A stretch of DNA of 64,000 nucleotides, taken from the NCBI RefSeq assembly GCF_024584435.1, contig NZ_CP102197.1:1-64000 (forward strand). Reading direction: 5' to 3'. The DNA comes from Schaalia odontolytica. GTDB lineage: Bacteria; Actinomycetota; Actinomycetes; Actinomycetales; Actinomycetaceae. Shown one piece after another: positions 1-12,884 of the stretch (positions are counted from its first letter, which is position 1; each line of letters begins with the position of its first letter). A model generated the notes under the pieces. That model was not told the DNA's origin, made no database searches, and was given only the letters and a program-made list of their open reading frames with translations. A program made the translations under genes and the position numbers.

Positions 1-108
1 GGTGCCCAGGGCATCGACGTCCTGCGCGCGATCTTCTACATCGTCGAGCAGGAATACGAGACCGGCCAGGCCGTGCCCGTCACGGGCGGCCAGGTGATGC
101 TCTCCTGA
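1..108 (+). CDS. C-terminal end of an SDR, probably sorbitol-6-phosphate 2-dehydrogenase (5' partial)
   Basis: Only the last 35 residues are in the window; the open frame runs in from the left edge and stops with TGA at 106-108. The tail contains EQEYETGQAVPVTGGQVML. The TGQ...PVTGGQ ending is typical of classical short-chain dehydrogenases, and the exact form resembles sorbitol-6-phosphate 2-dehydrogenases of the sorbose/sorbitol operons of Gram-positive bacteria (recalled, not searched). The next gene, a zinc dehydrogenase 102 bp away on the same strand, fits a sugar-alcohol pathway. Catalytic residues are outside the window, so the substrate is inference. Confidence 0.6.
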   Translation, partial: GAQGIDVLRAIFYIVEQEYETGQAVPVTGGQVMLS

Positions 109-115
109 TCACTCG

Positions 116-162
116 CGAGGCCGGGGACCGTCAGTGGTTTCCTCCCGGGCTCCCCGGCCTCG
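116..162 (+). terminator. Hairpin after the SDR gene
   Basis: Arms CGAGGCCGGGGA (116-127) and TCCCCGGCCTCG (151-162) are perfectly complementary. It lies between the SDR stop and the next start. There is no clear T-run, so it could be a partial terminator or an RNA-stability hairpin. It uses the same word as most other terminators in this window. Confidence 0.55.
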
Positions 163-210
163 TCCCCAGTCATCCCACGTCCAGTAGTTTTCCCAGTCAA
201 GGAGTCAGTC

Positions 211-1812
211 ATGACCGAGATTCCCTCCACCCAGTACGCGATTCAGATCGTCGGCAAGGAGGAGTTCGTCGTTAACCCGGCGAAGCCCGTTGATCCCGTT
301 GGCCCGACGCAGATCATGCTCGAGGTTGAGGCCTGCGGCATTTGCTTCTCTGATACGAAGCTGCTCCACCAGTTCGATGGCCACCCGCGCAAGTCCGACG
401 TGGTGGCGGGCATTGACCTGGACGCCCTGAAGGACATTCCGTCCTACCACCCGAACCAGGAGGCTGTGACGCCGGGCCACGAGCCCGTCGTCCGCGTCGT
501 GCAGGTCGGCGAGGAGGTCACGCACTTCAAGGTCGGCGATCGTCTGCTGGTCCAGGCGGACTGGAAGCACCTGCGCACCGCGAAGTCGAACGGCGCTTTC
601 GGCTACAACTTCGACGGCGCCCTCGAGGAGTACGTCGTCGTCGACGAGCGCTGCGTCGTGTCTCCGGACGGCGAAGAGTTCCTGATCCACGTGTCGGAGG
701 GCCCGTCGGCCGCCGCCGTGGGCCTCATCGAGCCGTGGGCGACAGTCGAGGGCTCCTACGCGTGGGCGGAGCGCGATCACGTTGCTGACGGTGGGCGTCT
801 GCTGGTCGTGGGCGAGGGCGACATCGACGCGCTGACCGCCGAGCACAAGCCCGCCGAGGTCGTGCGTGTTGCCGCCGACGCCATCGAGGGGACGCTGGGT
901 GAGTTCGACGACGTCGTGTTCTTCGGCGCGGACGCCGACGCCATCGAGAAGGCTGCTCTGCTCATCGGCACCCGCGGCACGATGTGTGTCGTCCTCGGCG
1001 GTGAGACCATTTCTCGCAAGGTGTCGCTGGACATCGGCCGCGTCCACTACGATTTCATCCGCTTCTGCGGCACGACCGGATCGGACCCGCGCGAGGGCTA
1101 CGCCTGGATTCCCGCCAACGGCGATCTGCGCGAGAACGACCGTTGCGTCTTCGTCGGCGCCGCCGGCCCGATGGGCGTCATGCACACGATGCGCGCCGTC
1201 ACCTCGGGTGTTCCCGGCGTCAGCGTGGTCGGCACAGACCTGTCGGACGAGCGTCTGGCCAACCTGACGAAGGTTGTCGGCCCGACCGCGCAGAAGAACG
1301 GCGTGCCGCTGGACATCGTCAACACGGCCTCGACGCCCCTGGAGTACGGCTACACCTACGCCACGTGCCTCGTGCCCGTTCCGGCGCTGGTCTCCCAGGC
1401 CGTCGACCTGCTGGCCGAGGGTGGCATCCTGAACGCCTTCGCGGGAATCCCGGCCGGCACCTTCGGCGACTTCGACCTGCAGGGCATCATCGAGCGCCGG
1501 ATCTTCATGCTGGGCACCTCCGGCTCGGACGTCTCCGACATGCGCACGGTCCTGCGCAAGATCGAGGCTGGCATCATCGACACCACGATCTCCCTGTGGG
1601 CGATCACCGGCATGGCGGGCTTCGGCGACGCCATTAACGCGGTGATGGACCGTACCTCTGGCGGCAAGATCATGGTCTTCCCGATGATGCACGACCTGGG
1701 CCTGACCCCCGTGTCTGAGCTCGCCGAGAAGCTGCCGACCGTCGCCGCGAAGCTCGACGCCGCCGGCCTGTGGACCAAGGAGGCCGAGGAGGCGCTGCTC
1801 GCCACCCGCTGA
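211..1812 (+). CDS. Zinc-binding medium-chain dehydrogenase (large form), possibly sorbose-1-phosphate reductase-like
   Basis: This 533-residue protein is a GroES-like/Rossmann alcohol dehydrogenase. Near residues 42-50 it has ACGICFSDT, the catalytic zinc cysteine region, and further on a GHEPVVRV segment with the zinc histidine. A VGAAGPMGVMH nucleotide-binding turn lies in the C-terminal half. It is longer than usual medium-chain dehydrogenases (about 350-410 residues) because of an extra segment between the catalytic and coenzyme halves. ATG 211 follows a purine-rich AAGGAG about 7 nt upstream. The preceding SDR tail suggests a polyol or ketose-phosphate route such as sorbose-1-phosphate reduction; the substrate itself cannot be read from the sequence. 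Confidence 0.7.
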   Translation: MTEIPSTQYAIQIVGKEEFVVNPAKPVDPVGPTQIMLEVEACGICFSDTKLLHQFDGHPRKSDVVAGIDLDALKDIPSYHPNQEAVTPGHEPVVRVVQVGEEVTHFKVGDRLLVQADWKHLRTAKSNGAFGYNFDGALEEYVVVDERCVVSPDGEEFLIHVSEGPSAAAVGLIEPWATVEGSYAWAERDHVADGGRLLVVGEGDIDALTAEHKPAEVVRVAADAIEGTLGEFDDVVFFGADADAIEKAALLIGTRGTMCVVLGGETISRKVSLDIGRVHYDFIRFCGTTGSDPREGYAWIPANGDLRENDRCVFVGAAGPMGVMHTMRAVTSGVPGVSVVGTDLSDERLANLTKVVGPTAQKNGVPLDIVNTASTPLEYGYTYATCLVPVPALVSQAVDLLAEGGILNAFAGIPAGTFGDFDLQGIIERRIFMLGTSGSDVSDMRTVLRKIEAGIIDTTISLWAITGMAGFGDAINAVMDRTSGGKIMVFPMMHDLGLTPVSELAEKLPTVAAKLDAAGLWTKEAEEALLATR

Positions 1813-1831
1813 GCGTTCCGCCTCGCCCTTC

Positions 1832-1868
1832 GCCCCGGCCTCGTTTGACACTCGGACGAGGCCGGGGC
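1832..1868 (+). terminator. Rho-independent-type terminator after the zinc dehydrogenase
   Basis: Arms GCCCCGGCCTCGT (1832-1844) and ACGAGGCCGGGGC (1856-1868) pair perfectly over 13 bp with an 11-nt loop, followed by CTTCGCGTTTCT. It ends the first transcription unit. A GATAAT extended -10 (1883-1888) for the next gene lies just beyond it. Confidence 0.8.
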
Positions 1869-1927
1869 CTTCGCGTTTCTGCGATAATGAAGGTGCAAGC
1901 GTTGCAGGGTAGAACGAGGAGGTTCCC

Positions 1928-2755
1928 ATGACAGTCAACGATCACGCCTCGCAGGAGCGCTACGTGGCGCTGTACGCCTGGCTGTGCGGGCAGATGTCCC
2001 CGCGCGCGCCGCACGCGGCGGACCTCTTTGAGCAGGACAGGGAGTGCCTCTACGACGCGTTCCTCTCCGTGCTCGTTGGTACGAGGCTGGGGTTCGCGGA
2101 CTACGACGATAATCAAGCCCATCACGGGCTCTACGCCTTCGATTTCTTCGTCGGCGACCTCGAGGCGCCGTCTTGTCGTGCGGGAGTAGATGGAGCGAGG
2201 GGATCCGGAGTAGCAGGGGAGTCTGCCGCGGCAGCCGCCACCCCGGCGATGTGCCACGCCATCGTCGACACGTGGCTCGGGGACACGAGCGCACGTATCC
2301 CGTTCGTGGCCTCTGTGATCGCTTCCGTGGCCACCCTCGAGCTCGTCGCCGATGTGCGCGTCGACGAGTGCGTCTTTGAGTGTGACCTGCCGCCGGAGTA
2401 TGCGCGCTGCACCGCGAACATGCCGTGGGAGGACGGGAGCCTGCCAATCGGCGCGCTGGATTTGTCCCTGGTTGCCCCTGGTCCACTCATCTACGTGGAG
2501 GCGGGCGCACGCTACGCGAGGCAGCCCCTGTCCTGCTCGGGCTTCGACGAGGCCTTGGCCTCGTGTGTGCAGATGGGGCTGGCCGTGGAGTCCTCCATGG
2601 CCTCAGGCGCCGGAGTGGCTGCCGCTCTGCGCGCCCCGCACGGGGGCCCTGAGATGCTCGGGTGGGCTGCCGACACAGTGGCTCGAGCCCTGTCGGCCTG
2701 CGGGCACACCGGGGGAGTGCAGATCCGAACGCGCTTCGCTCACGCGCCGGCGTAG
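1928..2755 (+). CDS. Hypothetical protein
   Basis: I do not recognise this 275-residue protein. It starts at ATG 1928 behind a strong GAGGAGG, 4-5 nt away, and has its own likely promoter (GATAAT at 1883). It is a soluble-looking acidic protein with no signal peptide or membrane span. A low-complexity Gly/Ala stretch near residues 80-105 splits it into two parts. The second part contains CVFECDLPPEY and a run of small residues (VESSMASGAGVAAALRAP). It stands alone, ending at a bidirectional terminator shared with the convergent symporter gene. Codon use and base composition look like its neighbours, so it is probably a real native gene. Confidence 0.65.
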   Translation: MTVNDHASQERYVALYAWLCGQMSPRAPHAADLFEQDRECLYDAFLSVLVGTRLGFADYDDNQAHHGLYAFDFFVGDLEAPSCRAGVDGARGSGVAGESAAAAATPAMCHAIVDTWLGDTSARIPFVASVIASVATLELVADVRVDECVFECDLPPEYARCTANMPWEDGSLPIGALDLSLVAPGPLIYVEAGARYARQPLSCSGFDEALASCVQMGLAVESSMASGAGVAAALRAPHGGPEMLGWAADTVARALSACGHTGGVQIRTRFAHAPA

Positions 2756-2786
2756 CAACCGCCCGCCGCGCCGTCGCGCATAACGA

Positions 2787-2826
2787 AGCCCCGGCCTCGT
2801 CCGTTCATTCAGACGAGGCCGGGGCT
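2787..2826. terminator. Bidirectional terminator between the hypothetical gene and the symporter
   Basis: Arms AGCCCCGGCCTCGTC (2787-2801) and GACGAGGCCGGGGCT (2812-2826) are perfectly complementary over 15 bp. The genes on both sides converge here. Downstream + bases are GGTTGTT; on the minus side TCGTTATG follows. Confidence 0.85.
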
Positions 2827-2847
2827 GGTTGTTAAGGGAGAGGCCCC

Positions 2848-4317
2848 TTACGCCTTGGTCTTCTCGGCGCCGACGGGAGCGTCGTCCTTCCAGAAGTCCA
2901 GCTCGTCGGGGTTCAGGCCGATCGAGGAGGCCTTGAAGTGCGGCTCGACGCCGGCCTTGCGCTGAGCGGAGTAGTCGTTCGCGCAGCGGATGGCCTGGTT
3001 GCCCAGAATGACGATGACCGGCAGGTTGATGAGCGCCATGAGGCCCATCAGGATGTCGCCAAGGTTCCACGCGACCTCGAACTTGAGGAGAGCGCCAGCG
3101 AAGACGAGCAGCGCGGCGACGGCGCGGAAGATCGACAGCATCCAGTGCTCCATGTGCTTGTTGCGCATGAGGAAGCGGAAGTTGACCTCGGCGTAGTAGA
3201 AGTTGCCGACCAGCGTCGTGAACGCGAAGAGGAACAGGGCGACCGAGATGAAGACCTGCGCGACGCTCTGGCCGAGAACCGTTGCCATCGCATCCTTCAC
3301 GAGGGGAGCGCCCGTCACGCCACCGTCGGAACCGACCCCGGAGGAGAGCACCACGAACGCGGTGAGCGTGCAGATCACCATGGTGTCGATAAAGACGGAG
3401 AGCATCTGGACGAGGCCCTGCTTGGCTGGGTGCGAGACGGAGGCAGACGCGGCGGCGTTCGGAGCGGAACCGACACCGGCCTCGTTCGAGTAGAGGCCAC
3501 GCTTGATGCCGTACATCATGGCCGATCCGGCGAAAGCGCCGAAGATCGCCGGGAAATCGAAAGCATTAGAGAAGATAGCAGAGAACATAGCCGGGATGTT
3601 CTGGTAGTTGAGCACGACCACGATCAGGCCGACGCCCAGGTAAATGATCGCCATCACCGGAACCAGGAAGCCCGTCACGTCGGTCAGGCGGCGCGTGCCA
3701 CCGAAGATGGAGGCGGCCATGAGAACGGCGAGAATGGCACCGATGATCCAGGGAGTCCACTCGTTGGCCCAGCTGTACTGGGTGAAAGCGTCGGCGACGT
3801 TGAAGGAGGCGAGCAGGTTGAAGCCGCCCATGTAGGTCAGAATGAGGACCGACGCGAAAAGCGTGGCAAGCCAGTTCTGCTTGAGGGCCGTCTGAATGTA
3901 GTAGGCGGGGCCACCGTAGGAGTGGTGGGGCCCCTGCTTCTTGTAGATCTGCGCGAGAGTCGATTCGATGAAGGCGGACGCGCCGCCGAGGGTGGCGATG
4001 ACCCACATCCAAAACACGGAGCCGGCGCCGCCGAGCGTCACCGCTGTCGCCACACCGGCAATGTTGCCGACGCCCACGCGCGAGGCCGTGGAGACCATCA
4101 GAGCGCGGAACGAGGAAACCTCGCCTTCCTCGTGCGGAGGCTCGGTCACGACGCGGATCGCTTCCTTGAAGAGCCGCAGAGGCAGCGCGCGCGTGCGGAC
4201 GAAGAAGTACAGGCCGACGCCAATGAGAAGGGCGACGAGCAGGTACGTGTACATGAAGCCCGAGATCGTATCCAGGGTGCCGGCGAGATCGAAGGCCGGA
4301 CGCAGGGTGCCGTTCAT
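2848..4317 (-). CDS. Alanine/glycine:cation symporter (AGCS family)
   Basis: The 489-residue polytopic membrane protein matches the AlsT/AgcS sodium:alanine symporter family, which imports alanine or glycine with Na+. Hallmarks include STASRVGVGNIAGVATAV, GGPAYYIQ, GGFNLLASFNVADAF and NEAGVGSAPNAAASA, and 10-11 hydrophobic spans of family-typical length. The frame is open up to 4347, but ATG 4317 is preferred because AGGAAA sits 6-7 nt before it; the next upstream starts lack a ribosome site. It is monocistronic, reads away from the rrn operon and ends at the shared terminator. The exact amino acid carried is inference from the family. Confidence 0.9.
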   Translation of the reverse strand: MNGTLRPAFDLAGTLDTISGFMYTYLLVALLIGVGLYFFVRTRALPLRLFKEAIRVVTEPPHEEGEVSSFRALMVSTASRVGVGNIAGVATAVTLGGAGSVFWMWVIATLGGASAFIESTLAQIYKKQGPHHSYGGPAYYIQTALKQNWLATLFASVLILTYMGGFNLLASFNVADAFTQYSWANEWTPWIIGAILAVLMAASIFGGTRRLTDVTGFLVPVMAIIYLGVGLIVVVLNYQNIPAMFSAIFSNAFDFPAIFGAFAGSAMMYGIKRGLYSNEAGVGSAPNAAASASVSHPAKQGLVQMLSVFIDTMVICTLTAFVVLSSGVGSDGGVTGAPLVKDAMATVLGQSVAQVFISVALFLFAFTTLVGNFYYAEVNFRFLMRNKHMEHWMLSIFRAVAALLVFAGALLKFEVAWNLGDILMGLMALINLPVIVILGNQAIRCANDYSAQRKAGVEPHFKASSIGLNPDELDFWKDDAPVGAEKTKA

Positions 4318-4630
4318 GGTGTTTCCTAGCATTGTCGGATGCGGCAAAACCGCACTGATAGCGGCAAGTATAGCGCTTGGGTCAACGGAGAGTAAAAACT
4401 CTGCTAAGAAATGTGATGGTTTCCGTCATGAGGCCAGCTTGCGGTTGGCTGGAGCTGGTGCTGTGGCGCATGCGGAGCTTCAATCGCGAGCGCTGGAGCA
4501 CACTTTCGCTCAATCCATGTGGTCTGGGACATGAAATTGCGCGATTCTGGGCGGGGTTCGGTCTCAAACATCGTTCGATTCGGCTAAATTCTGCGGAAAA
4601 GTGTGTGAAGGGGTGTTCGGTACGCACGAT

Positions 4631-4659
4631 TTGACGATGTCGAGCAACCTGCGTATTAT
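4631..4659 (+). promoter_or_regulatory. rrn operon promoter
   Basis: TTGACG (4631-4636) and TATTAT (4654-4659) are separated by exactly 17 bp. Predicted start is near 4666, giving a leader of about 240 nt before the 16S. The leader is unusually T/G-rich. No second promoter of similar quality was seen between 4348 and 4908. Confidence 0.85.
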
Positions 4660-4772
4660 TTTTCTTGTTGCGCCGAACGGCAGCGAACGAAGCGAGATGC
4701 TTGGATCGCGGAAACATGGCGCGAAACGCCTTTCGAAAGCATGCGGCACATCCGTGTGTGCTTGATCGTGTG

Positions 4773-4804
4773 GGTGTTGTTTGTGAACTCGATAGTGTGT
4801 TTGT
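4773..4804 (+). other. 16S processing stem, 5' arm, with BoxA-like leader motif
   Basis: The stretch GGTGTTG..GTGAACTCGATAGTGTG pairs, with G-U pairs, to 6605-6635 beyond the 3' end of the 16S. This is the expected RNase III processing stem. GTTTGTGAACTC also resembles the BoxA antitermination region of actinobacterial rrn leaders. Confidence 0.7.
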
Positions 4805-4907
4805 TTGTTTTTTATGCCTGTTTTTTGTTTTTGAGTGTTTTTGGTTGGGATTGCTGGCTAGGCGGTTTTGTTTGGTTGGTTTTTCTGGGCTTTAACGTTT
4901 GTGTTTT

Positions 4908-6451
<1,544 letters not shown>

Positions 6452-6604
6452 GGGAGCCCTTTTTGTGGGGAGCAAGCGTGCATGGTGGCCTTTTGTGGTT
6501 GGTGTGTGGGTTTGTTCTTCTTGTGCTCGCATGTGTTCACTGCCCGCTAGTGGGTGGTGGGTGTGGGTGCGTTTTTTGGGGTTGGGCATAGAAGTTGTCG
6601 CGAG

Positions 6605-6635
6605 CAGACACGCTGTCGGGTTCACGTTCAACACC
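6605..6635 (+). other. 16S processing stem, 3' arm
   Basis: CAGACACGCTGTCGGGTTCA and the following CGTTCAACACC are complementary to 4773-4804. Several positions pair only as G-U, which supports an RNA stem rather than a simple DNA repeat. Confidence 0.7.
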
Positions 6636-6707
6636 GTGTTGGCGTCCACCTGTTGTGGTGGTTGGCCTGCATGACCCGCCTGAGGTTTTGGGCGTGGGTT
6701 GTGTGTG

Positions 6708-6739
6708 GTGGGTTGTTTGTGATTTGTATAGTGGTTGCG
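6708..6739 (+). other. 23S processing stem, 5' arm
   Basis: This 32-nt arm (core TTTGTATAGTGGTTGCG) pairs with 9943-9974 downstream of the 23S, with only a few mismatches or G-U pairs. The two arms would bring the 23S ends together for RNase III cleavage. Confidence 0.75.
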
Positions 6740-6771
6740 AGCATATTTGTTCTGTACTGTTTTTTGTGTTT

Positions 6772-9900
<3,129 letters not shown>

Positions 9901-9942
9901 CACGCACCCCCCCCACAAGGGGGCGGGCCGTGCAGCAAAAGC

Positions 9943-9974
9943 CGCAACCACTATACAAACCACGATCAACCCAC
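9943..9974 (+). other. 23S processing stem, 3' arm
   Basis: CGCAACCACTATACAAAC and the following CACGATCAACCCA pair with 6708-6739. The arm lies in the 23S-5S spacer (9901-10039), which holds no gene. Confidence 0.75.
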
Positions 9975-10039
9975 ACCCCCCGAAAGAACGCGGGACGCGC
10001 AACAACGCAAACCCCAGGGGGGCGGTTGAACAACAAAAC

Positions 10040-10157
10040 TTGTGGTGGTCACAGCACCGGGGAAACGCCCAGCACCATTCCGAACCTGGAAGCTAAGCCC
10101 GGCAGCGCCAATGGTACTGCAACCGACAGGTTGTGGGAGAGTAGGACACCGCCACAA
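10040..10157 (+). rRNA. rrf: 5S ribosomal RNA
   Basis: The terminal helix TTGTGGTGG / CCGCCACAA closes a 118-nt RNA. Internal CCGAACCTGGAAGCTAAGCC and GGTACTGC..GTGGGAGAGTAGGACACCGCC blocks are typical 5S. Confidence 0.95.
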
Positions 10158-10169
10158 CACACCAAACAA

Positions 10170-10212
10170 GCGGACCGGGACACCCCCACACGAGAGGGGC
10201 GCCCCGGTCCGC
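10170..10212 (+). terminator. rrn operon terminator
   Basis: Arms GCGGACCGGG (10170-10179) and CCCGGTCCGC (10203-10212) enclose an inner CCCC...GGGG pairing. It lies 12 nt after the 5S. There is no strong T-run. Confidence 0.7.
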
Positions 10213-10358
10213 CCACATGCGTCGATGCGGGCAAGTCCGCCCGGCGCGCCGATGCGAGCGGCGCGCTGTGGCAGAGAGTATAGCGCGTCGCGATTGATTG
10301 ACCGGGCGGTCCATACTAAGATAGTTGATGTTTCAATGAACGCTCGAAAGGAAACATC

Positions 10359-10877
10359 ATGACGTCTATTGCTATCGTTCTCGGCTCGGTTCGTCCCGGA
10401 CGCTGGGGCGAGCAGGTCGCGAACTGGATTCAGGCGCGCGCGCAGGCGGTCGGCTTGGACGCCGCAGTCGTCGATCTCAAGGAGTTCGACCTGCCGATCT
10501 TTGCCGAGGAGCCGCCGTCGATGGTTGTCCCGACACAGCCCGAGGGCGTTCGTCTGCGCGAGACCCTGGAGGCCCGCGACGGACTCATCTTCGTCACGCC
10601 GGAGTACAACCAGTCTGTCCCCGGCGGGCTGAAGAACGCGATTGACTACCTGCCACCGTCGACGCTCAAGGACAAGCCCGTCGGGATCGTCGGCTACTCG
10701 TGGCACGACGCCGTCGCAGCCCGCGCGCACCTGCGCCAGATCCTGTCCGGGATGGGCGCCGCGGTCGCTCAGGAGGACGTCGCCATCAACCTCGGCTCCG
10801 AGTTCCCCGAAGGAACGTTCACTCCCTCCGAGCAGGTCGACGCTCAGCTTCGCGCGCTCCTCGACGCCCTTGCCTGA
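10359..10877 (+). CDS. NAD(P)H-dependent FMN reductase
   Basis: The 172-residue protein has the flavodoxin-like fold of the NADPH-dependent FMN reductase family (ArsH/SsuE/ChrR relatives), which reduces FMN or quinones in the cytosol. The FMN phosphate loop GSVRPGRWG is at residues 9-17 and TPEYNQSVPGGLKNAID near residues 80-96 is the family signature. Length is typical. ATG 10359 has GAAAGGAAACATC upstream. Just before it, TTGATGTTTCAA is a partial inverted repeat that could be an operator. It is a single-gene unit ending at a strong terminator. Physiological substrate unknown. Confidence 0.85.
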   Translation: MTSIAIVLGSVRPGRWGEQVANWIQARAQAVGLDAAVVDLKEFDLPIFAEEPPSMVVPTQPEGVRLRETLEARDGLIFVTPEYNQSVPGGLKNAIDYLPPSTLKDKPVGIVGYSWHDAVAARAHLRQILSGMGAAVAQEDVAINLGSEFPEGTFTPSEQVDAQLRALLDALA

Positions 10878-10942
10878 GTAGGCCAGCGGGCGCCCTGGGG
10901 AACGGATCGCCGGCTAGCCGGCTGTGAGTGGGACGCTCGCAC

Positions 10943-10980
10943 AAGGATGGTTCCGACACGTCAGTGTCGGAACCATCCTT
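10943..10980. terminator. Bidirectional terminator
   Basis: Arms AAGGATGGTTCCGACAC (10943-10959) and GTGTCGGAACCATCCTT (10964-10980) pair perfectly over 17 bp with a 4-nt loop, followed by CTATCT. It separates the convergent flavin reductase and mannosyltransferase genes. Confidence 0.9.
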
Positions 10981-11011
10981 CTATCTGCCGCGTTGCACTC
11001 GGCTGCGGCCC

Positions 11012-12736
11012 CTAGATCCAGGTGCGTAGCCACATATGTGCGCGCCAGAACTCGTAGTCGACCACGTCCGCTCGCCACAGCGGCAGGAAGTACAGCGCGC
11101 AGGCGATGATCGCGAGCGTGACGATCGTTGCCAGGGCCCACCCGGGCACGCGAGTGCGAAGGGGGAGCGGCGCCTGTGCCACGCGACCGTCGGCGGGCAC
11201 CGCGCCCGCGATCACCGCGACCATCCACGCGACCGCCAGCGCCACGAACGGTGCAAAGACGACCGTGTAGAACGTGAAGATCGTCCGGTGCGCATAGGCG
11301 AGCCAGGGCAAGTACAGGGCAACGTAGCCCAGCATGATCGTCCCAGTGCGCCAGGAACGGTAGTAGCAGGTTGTCCACACGACGAGGAGGAGGGCTCCGA
11401 TGCCGACCCACCACAGGAGTGGATTACCGAGCGCGACGACGTCGGTCGCGCACACGCCCGACCGACACCCCGTGATCTCCTCACCGGTCGCCCAATGGAA
11501 TGACGTAGCGCGAAGCTGCACGAGCCACGTGAAGGGATTCGACTGGTAGGTGTGCGGCGTCTCGAGATTGTTGTGGAAGGTCCACATCTCCTTGTGGTAC
11601 AGCCACAGGTCCGCCAGCGCGCCTCCGAAGCCACCAATGCCCGAGCGTCCGTGCCCGTGGGCGGCGGGGTGAGCGAACCAGCCAAACCATGACGCAACAT
11701 ACGTCAAAAGGGCCGTGGGAACCATGAGAACGAAGGCCCACCAGACGTCGGCAAGCAGGGCGCCGCGCACGGGAGACGGGTGGCCGGCGCGCCACCGACA
11801 GGTGACCTCCCGGAACGCCACGAAGAGCCCAAGCGTTGCCAGCACATAGATCCCCGACCACTTGACCGAGCAGGCGAGGCCGGCGAGAACGCCGGCCGCA
11901 ACCAGCCACGGACGGTTTCCCGCATTGGGGCCGACGACGAAGACTCGTTTCTCTCGCCGCGACATGTAGGAGCGCAGGTCGGCCAGTCCCGAACGCGGCG
12001 CTCCCAGTCCATCCCAGTTCGCCAGCTTGCCGACCAGCGCCCGGCGCGCGCTCTGCTGATCCTTGACAACGCAGAGGAAGGCGGCCAGCGCAAACATCGC
12101 GAGAAAGCCATCCAGGATCGCGGTCCGGCTCATGACAATCGCCATGCCGTCGGTGGCGAGGAAAACGCCGGCAAGAAGGGTCAGCGCGGGGGAGCGAAAG
12201 AGGTTCTGGGCGAGGCGACACAGGAGAAACACGGTCACGATCCCACAGATCGCTGCCGTGATGCGCCACCCGACAGGATCCGCCTGCCCGAAGAACTTCA
12301 TGCCCAGGGCGATGAGCCACTTGCCTGTGGGCGGGTGTACCGGGTACCCGCCCACAGGCGATAGGCCCGACACGTCTCCCGCGACAAAGGAGGCGTCGTA
12401 CTCCTTGGGCCAGGTGCCCTCGTACCCGAGGGTGAGGAGAGACCAGGCGTCCTTGACGTAATAGGTCTCATCGAAGATCAGGGTACGGACGTTGTCGAGG
12501 CCGGGAAGGCGAATGGCCGCGGCGACCAGGGTCGCAAGTGCTGTCGCGACCCATCCTGCCCCCGGCGTCGTAAGCCAAGCGGCGCTTCGCCGCGACGCGG
12601 CCGCGGGAGGGGGCGTCGATGCTACCTCGGCACCCGACGCGCCGGTCGACAGCCTCTCGTTCGCTCGGTCGGCCCGCGGAAAGGCATTGGGGGTGAGATC
12701 CGCGTGACTATCGTGTTCGTTCGCTGTATCCATCAT
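11012..12736 (-). CDS. Protein O-mannosyltransferase (PMT family, GT39)
   Basis: This 574-residue integral membrane protein belongs to the dolichyl-phosphate-mannose--protein mannosyltransferase family. It moves mannose from a polyprenyl-phosphate carrier to Ser/Thr of secreted proteins during Sec export. The catalytic acidic motif FDETYYVKDAW is in the first external loop, followed by GGYPVHPPTGKWLIALGMKF. About ten hydrophobic spans follow, and a conserved C-terminal domain ends near LWLRTW-type sequence (HMWLRTWI). The frame is open to a TTG at 12781, but ATG 12736 (MMDTANEHD) or 12733 gives the expected short cytosolic N-terminus; neither has a strong ribosome site. In many actinobacteria this gene diverges from rsmI; here a metal importer sits between. 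Confidence 0.88.
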   Translation of the reverse strand: MMDTANEHDSHADLTPNAFPRADRANERLSTGASGAEVASTPPPAAASRRSAAWLTTPGAGWVATALATLVAAAIRLPGLDNVRTLIFDETYYVKDAWSLLTLGYEGTWPKEYDASFVAGDVSGLSPVGGYPVHPPTGKWLIALGMKFFGQADPVGWRITAAICGIVTVFLLCRLAQNLFRSPALTLLAGVFLATDGMAIVMSRTAILDGFLAMFALAAFLCVVKDQQSARRALVGKLANWDGLGAPRSGLADLRSYMSRREKRVFVVGPNAGNRPWLVAAGVLAGLACSVKWSGIYVLATLGLFVAFREVTCRWRAGHPSPVRGALLADVWWAFVLMVPTALLTYVASWFGWFAHPAAHGHGRSGIGGFGGALADLWLYHKEMWTFHNNLETPHTYQSNPFTWLVQLRATSFHWATGEEITGCRSGVCATDVVALGNPLLWWVGIGALLLVVWTTCYYRSWRTGTIMLGYVALYLPWLAYAHRTIFTFYTVVFAPFVALAVAWMVAVIAGAVPADGRVAQAPLPLRTRVPGWALATIVTLAIIACALYFLPLWRADVVDYEFWRAHMWLRTWI

Positions 12737-12822
12737 GAGCGAGTGTAGCGGCCGGGACGCGCCGCGAAGCATTGCTCGCAAACCTGCCCGTGGGCCGTGG
12801 TCGTATGTGCAGCACCATCGTG

Positions 12823-12851
12823 TTGAGAACTGTTCTCGATTACCCTATAAT
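12823..12851 (+). promoter_or_regulatory. Promoter of the metal ABC operon with overlapping Zur-like operator
   Basis: TTGAGA (12823-12828) and TATAAT (12846-12851) have a 17-bp spacer. The perfect 13-bp palindrome GAGAACTGTTCTC (12825-12837) covers the -35 box. TGAGAACTGTTCTCG fits the TGAnAAnnnTTnTC pattern of actinobacterial Zur sites (compare TGAAAATGATTTTCA). A repressor bound here would block the operon. Confidence 0.7.
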
Positions 12852-12884
12852 TTTCGTGTACCCGAAATATTCTTAGGAGTCACG

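Noticed and set aside
205..1938. 577-residue open frame on the minus strand opposite the zinc dehydrogenase
   Set aside because: It is antisense to a clearly recognised enzyme, has a biased Arg/Gly/Asp/Val composition typical of GC-rich shadow frames, and shows no family motif.
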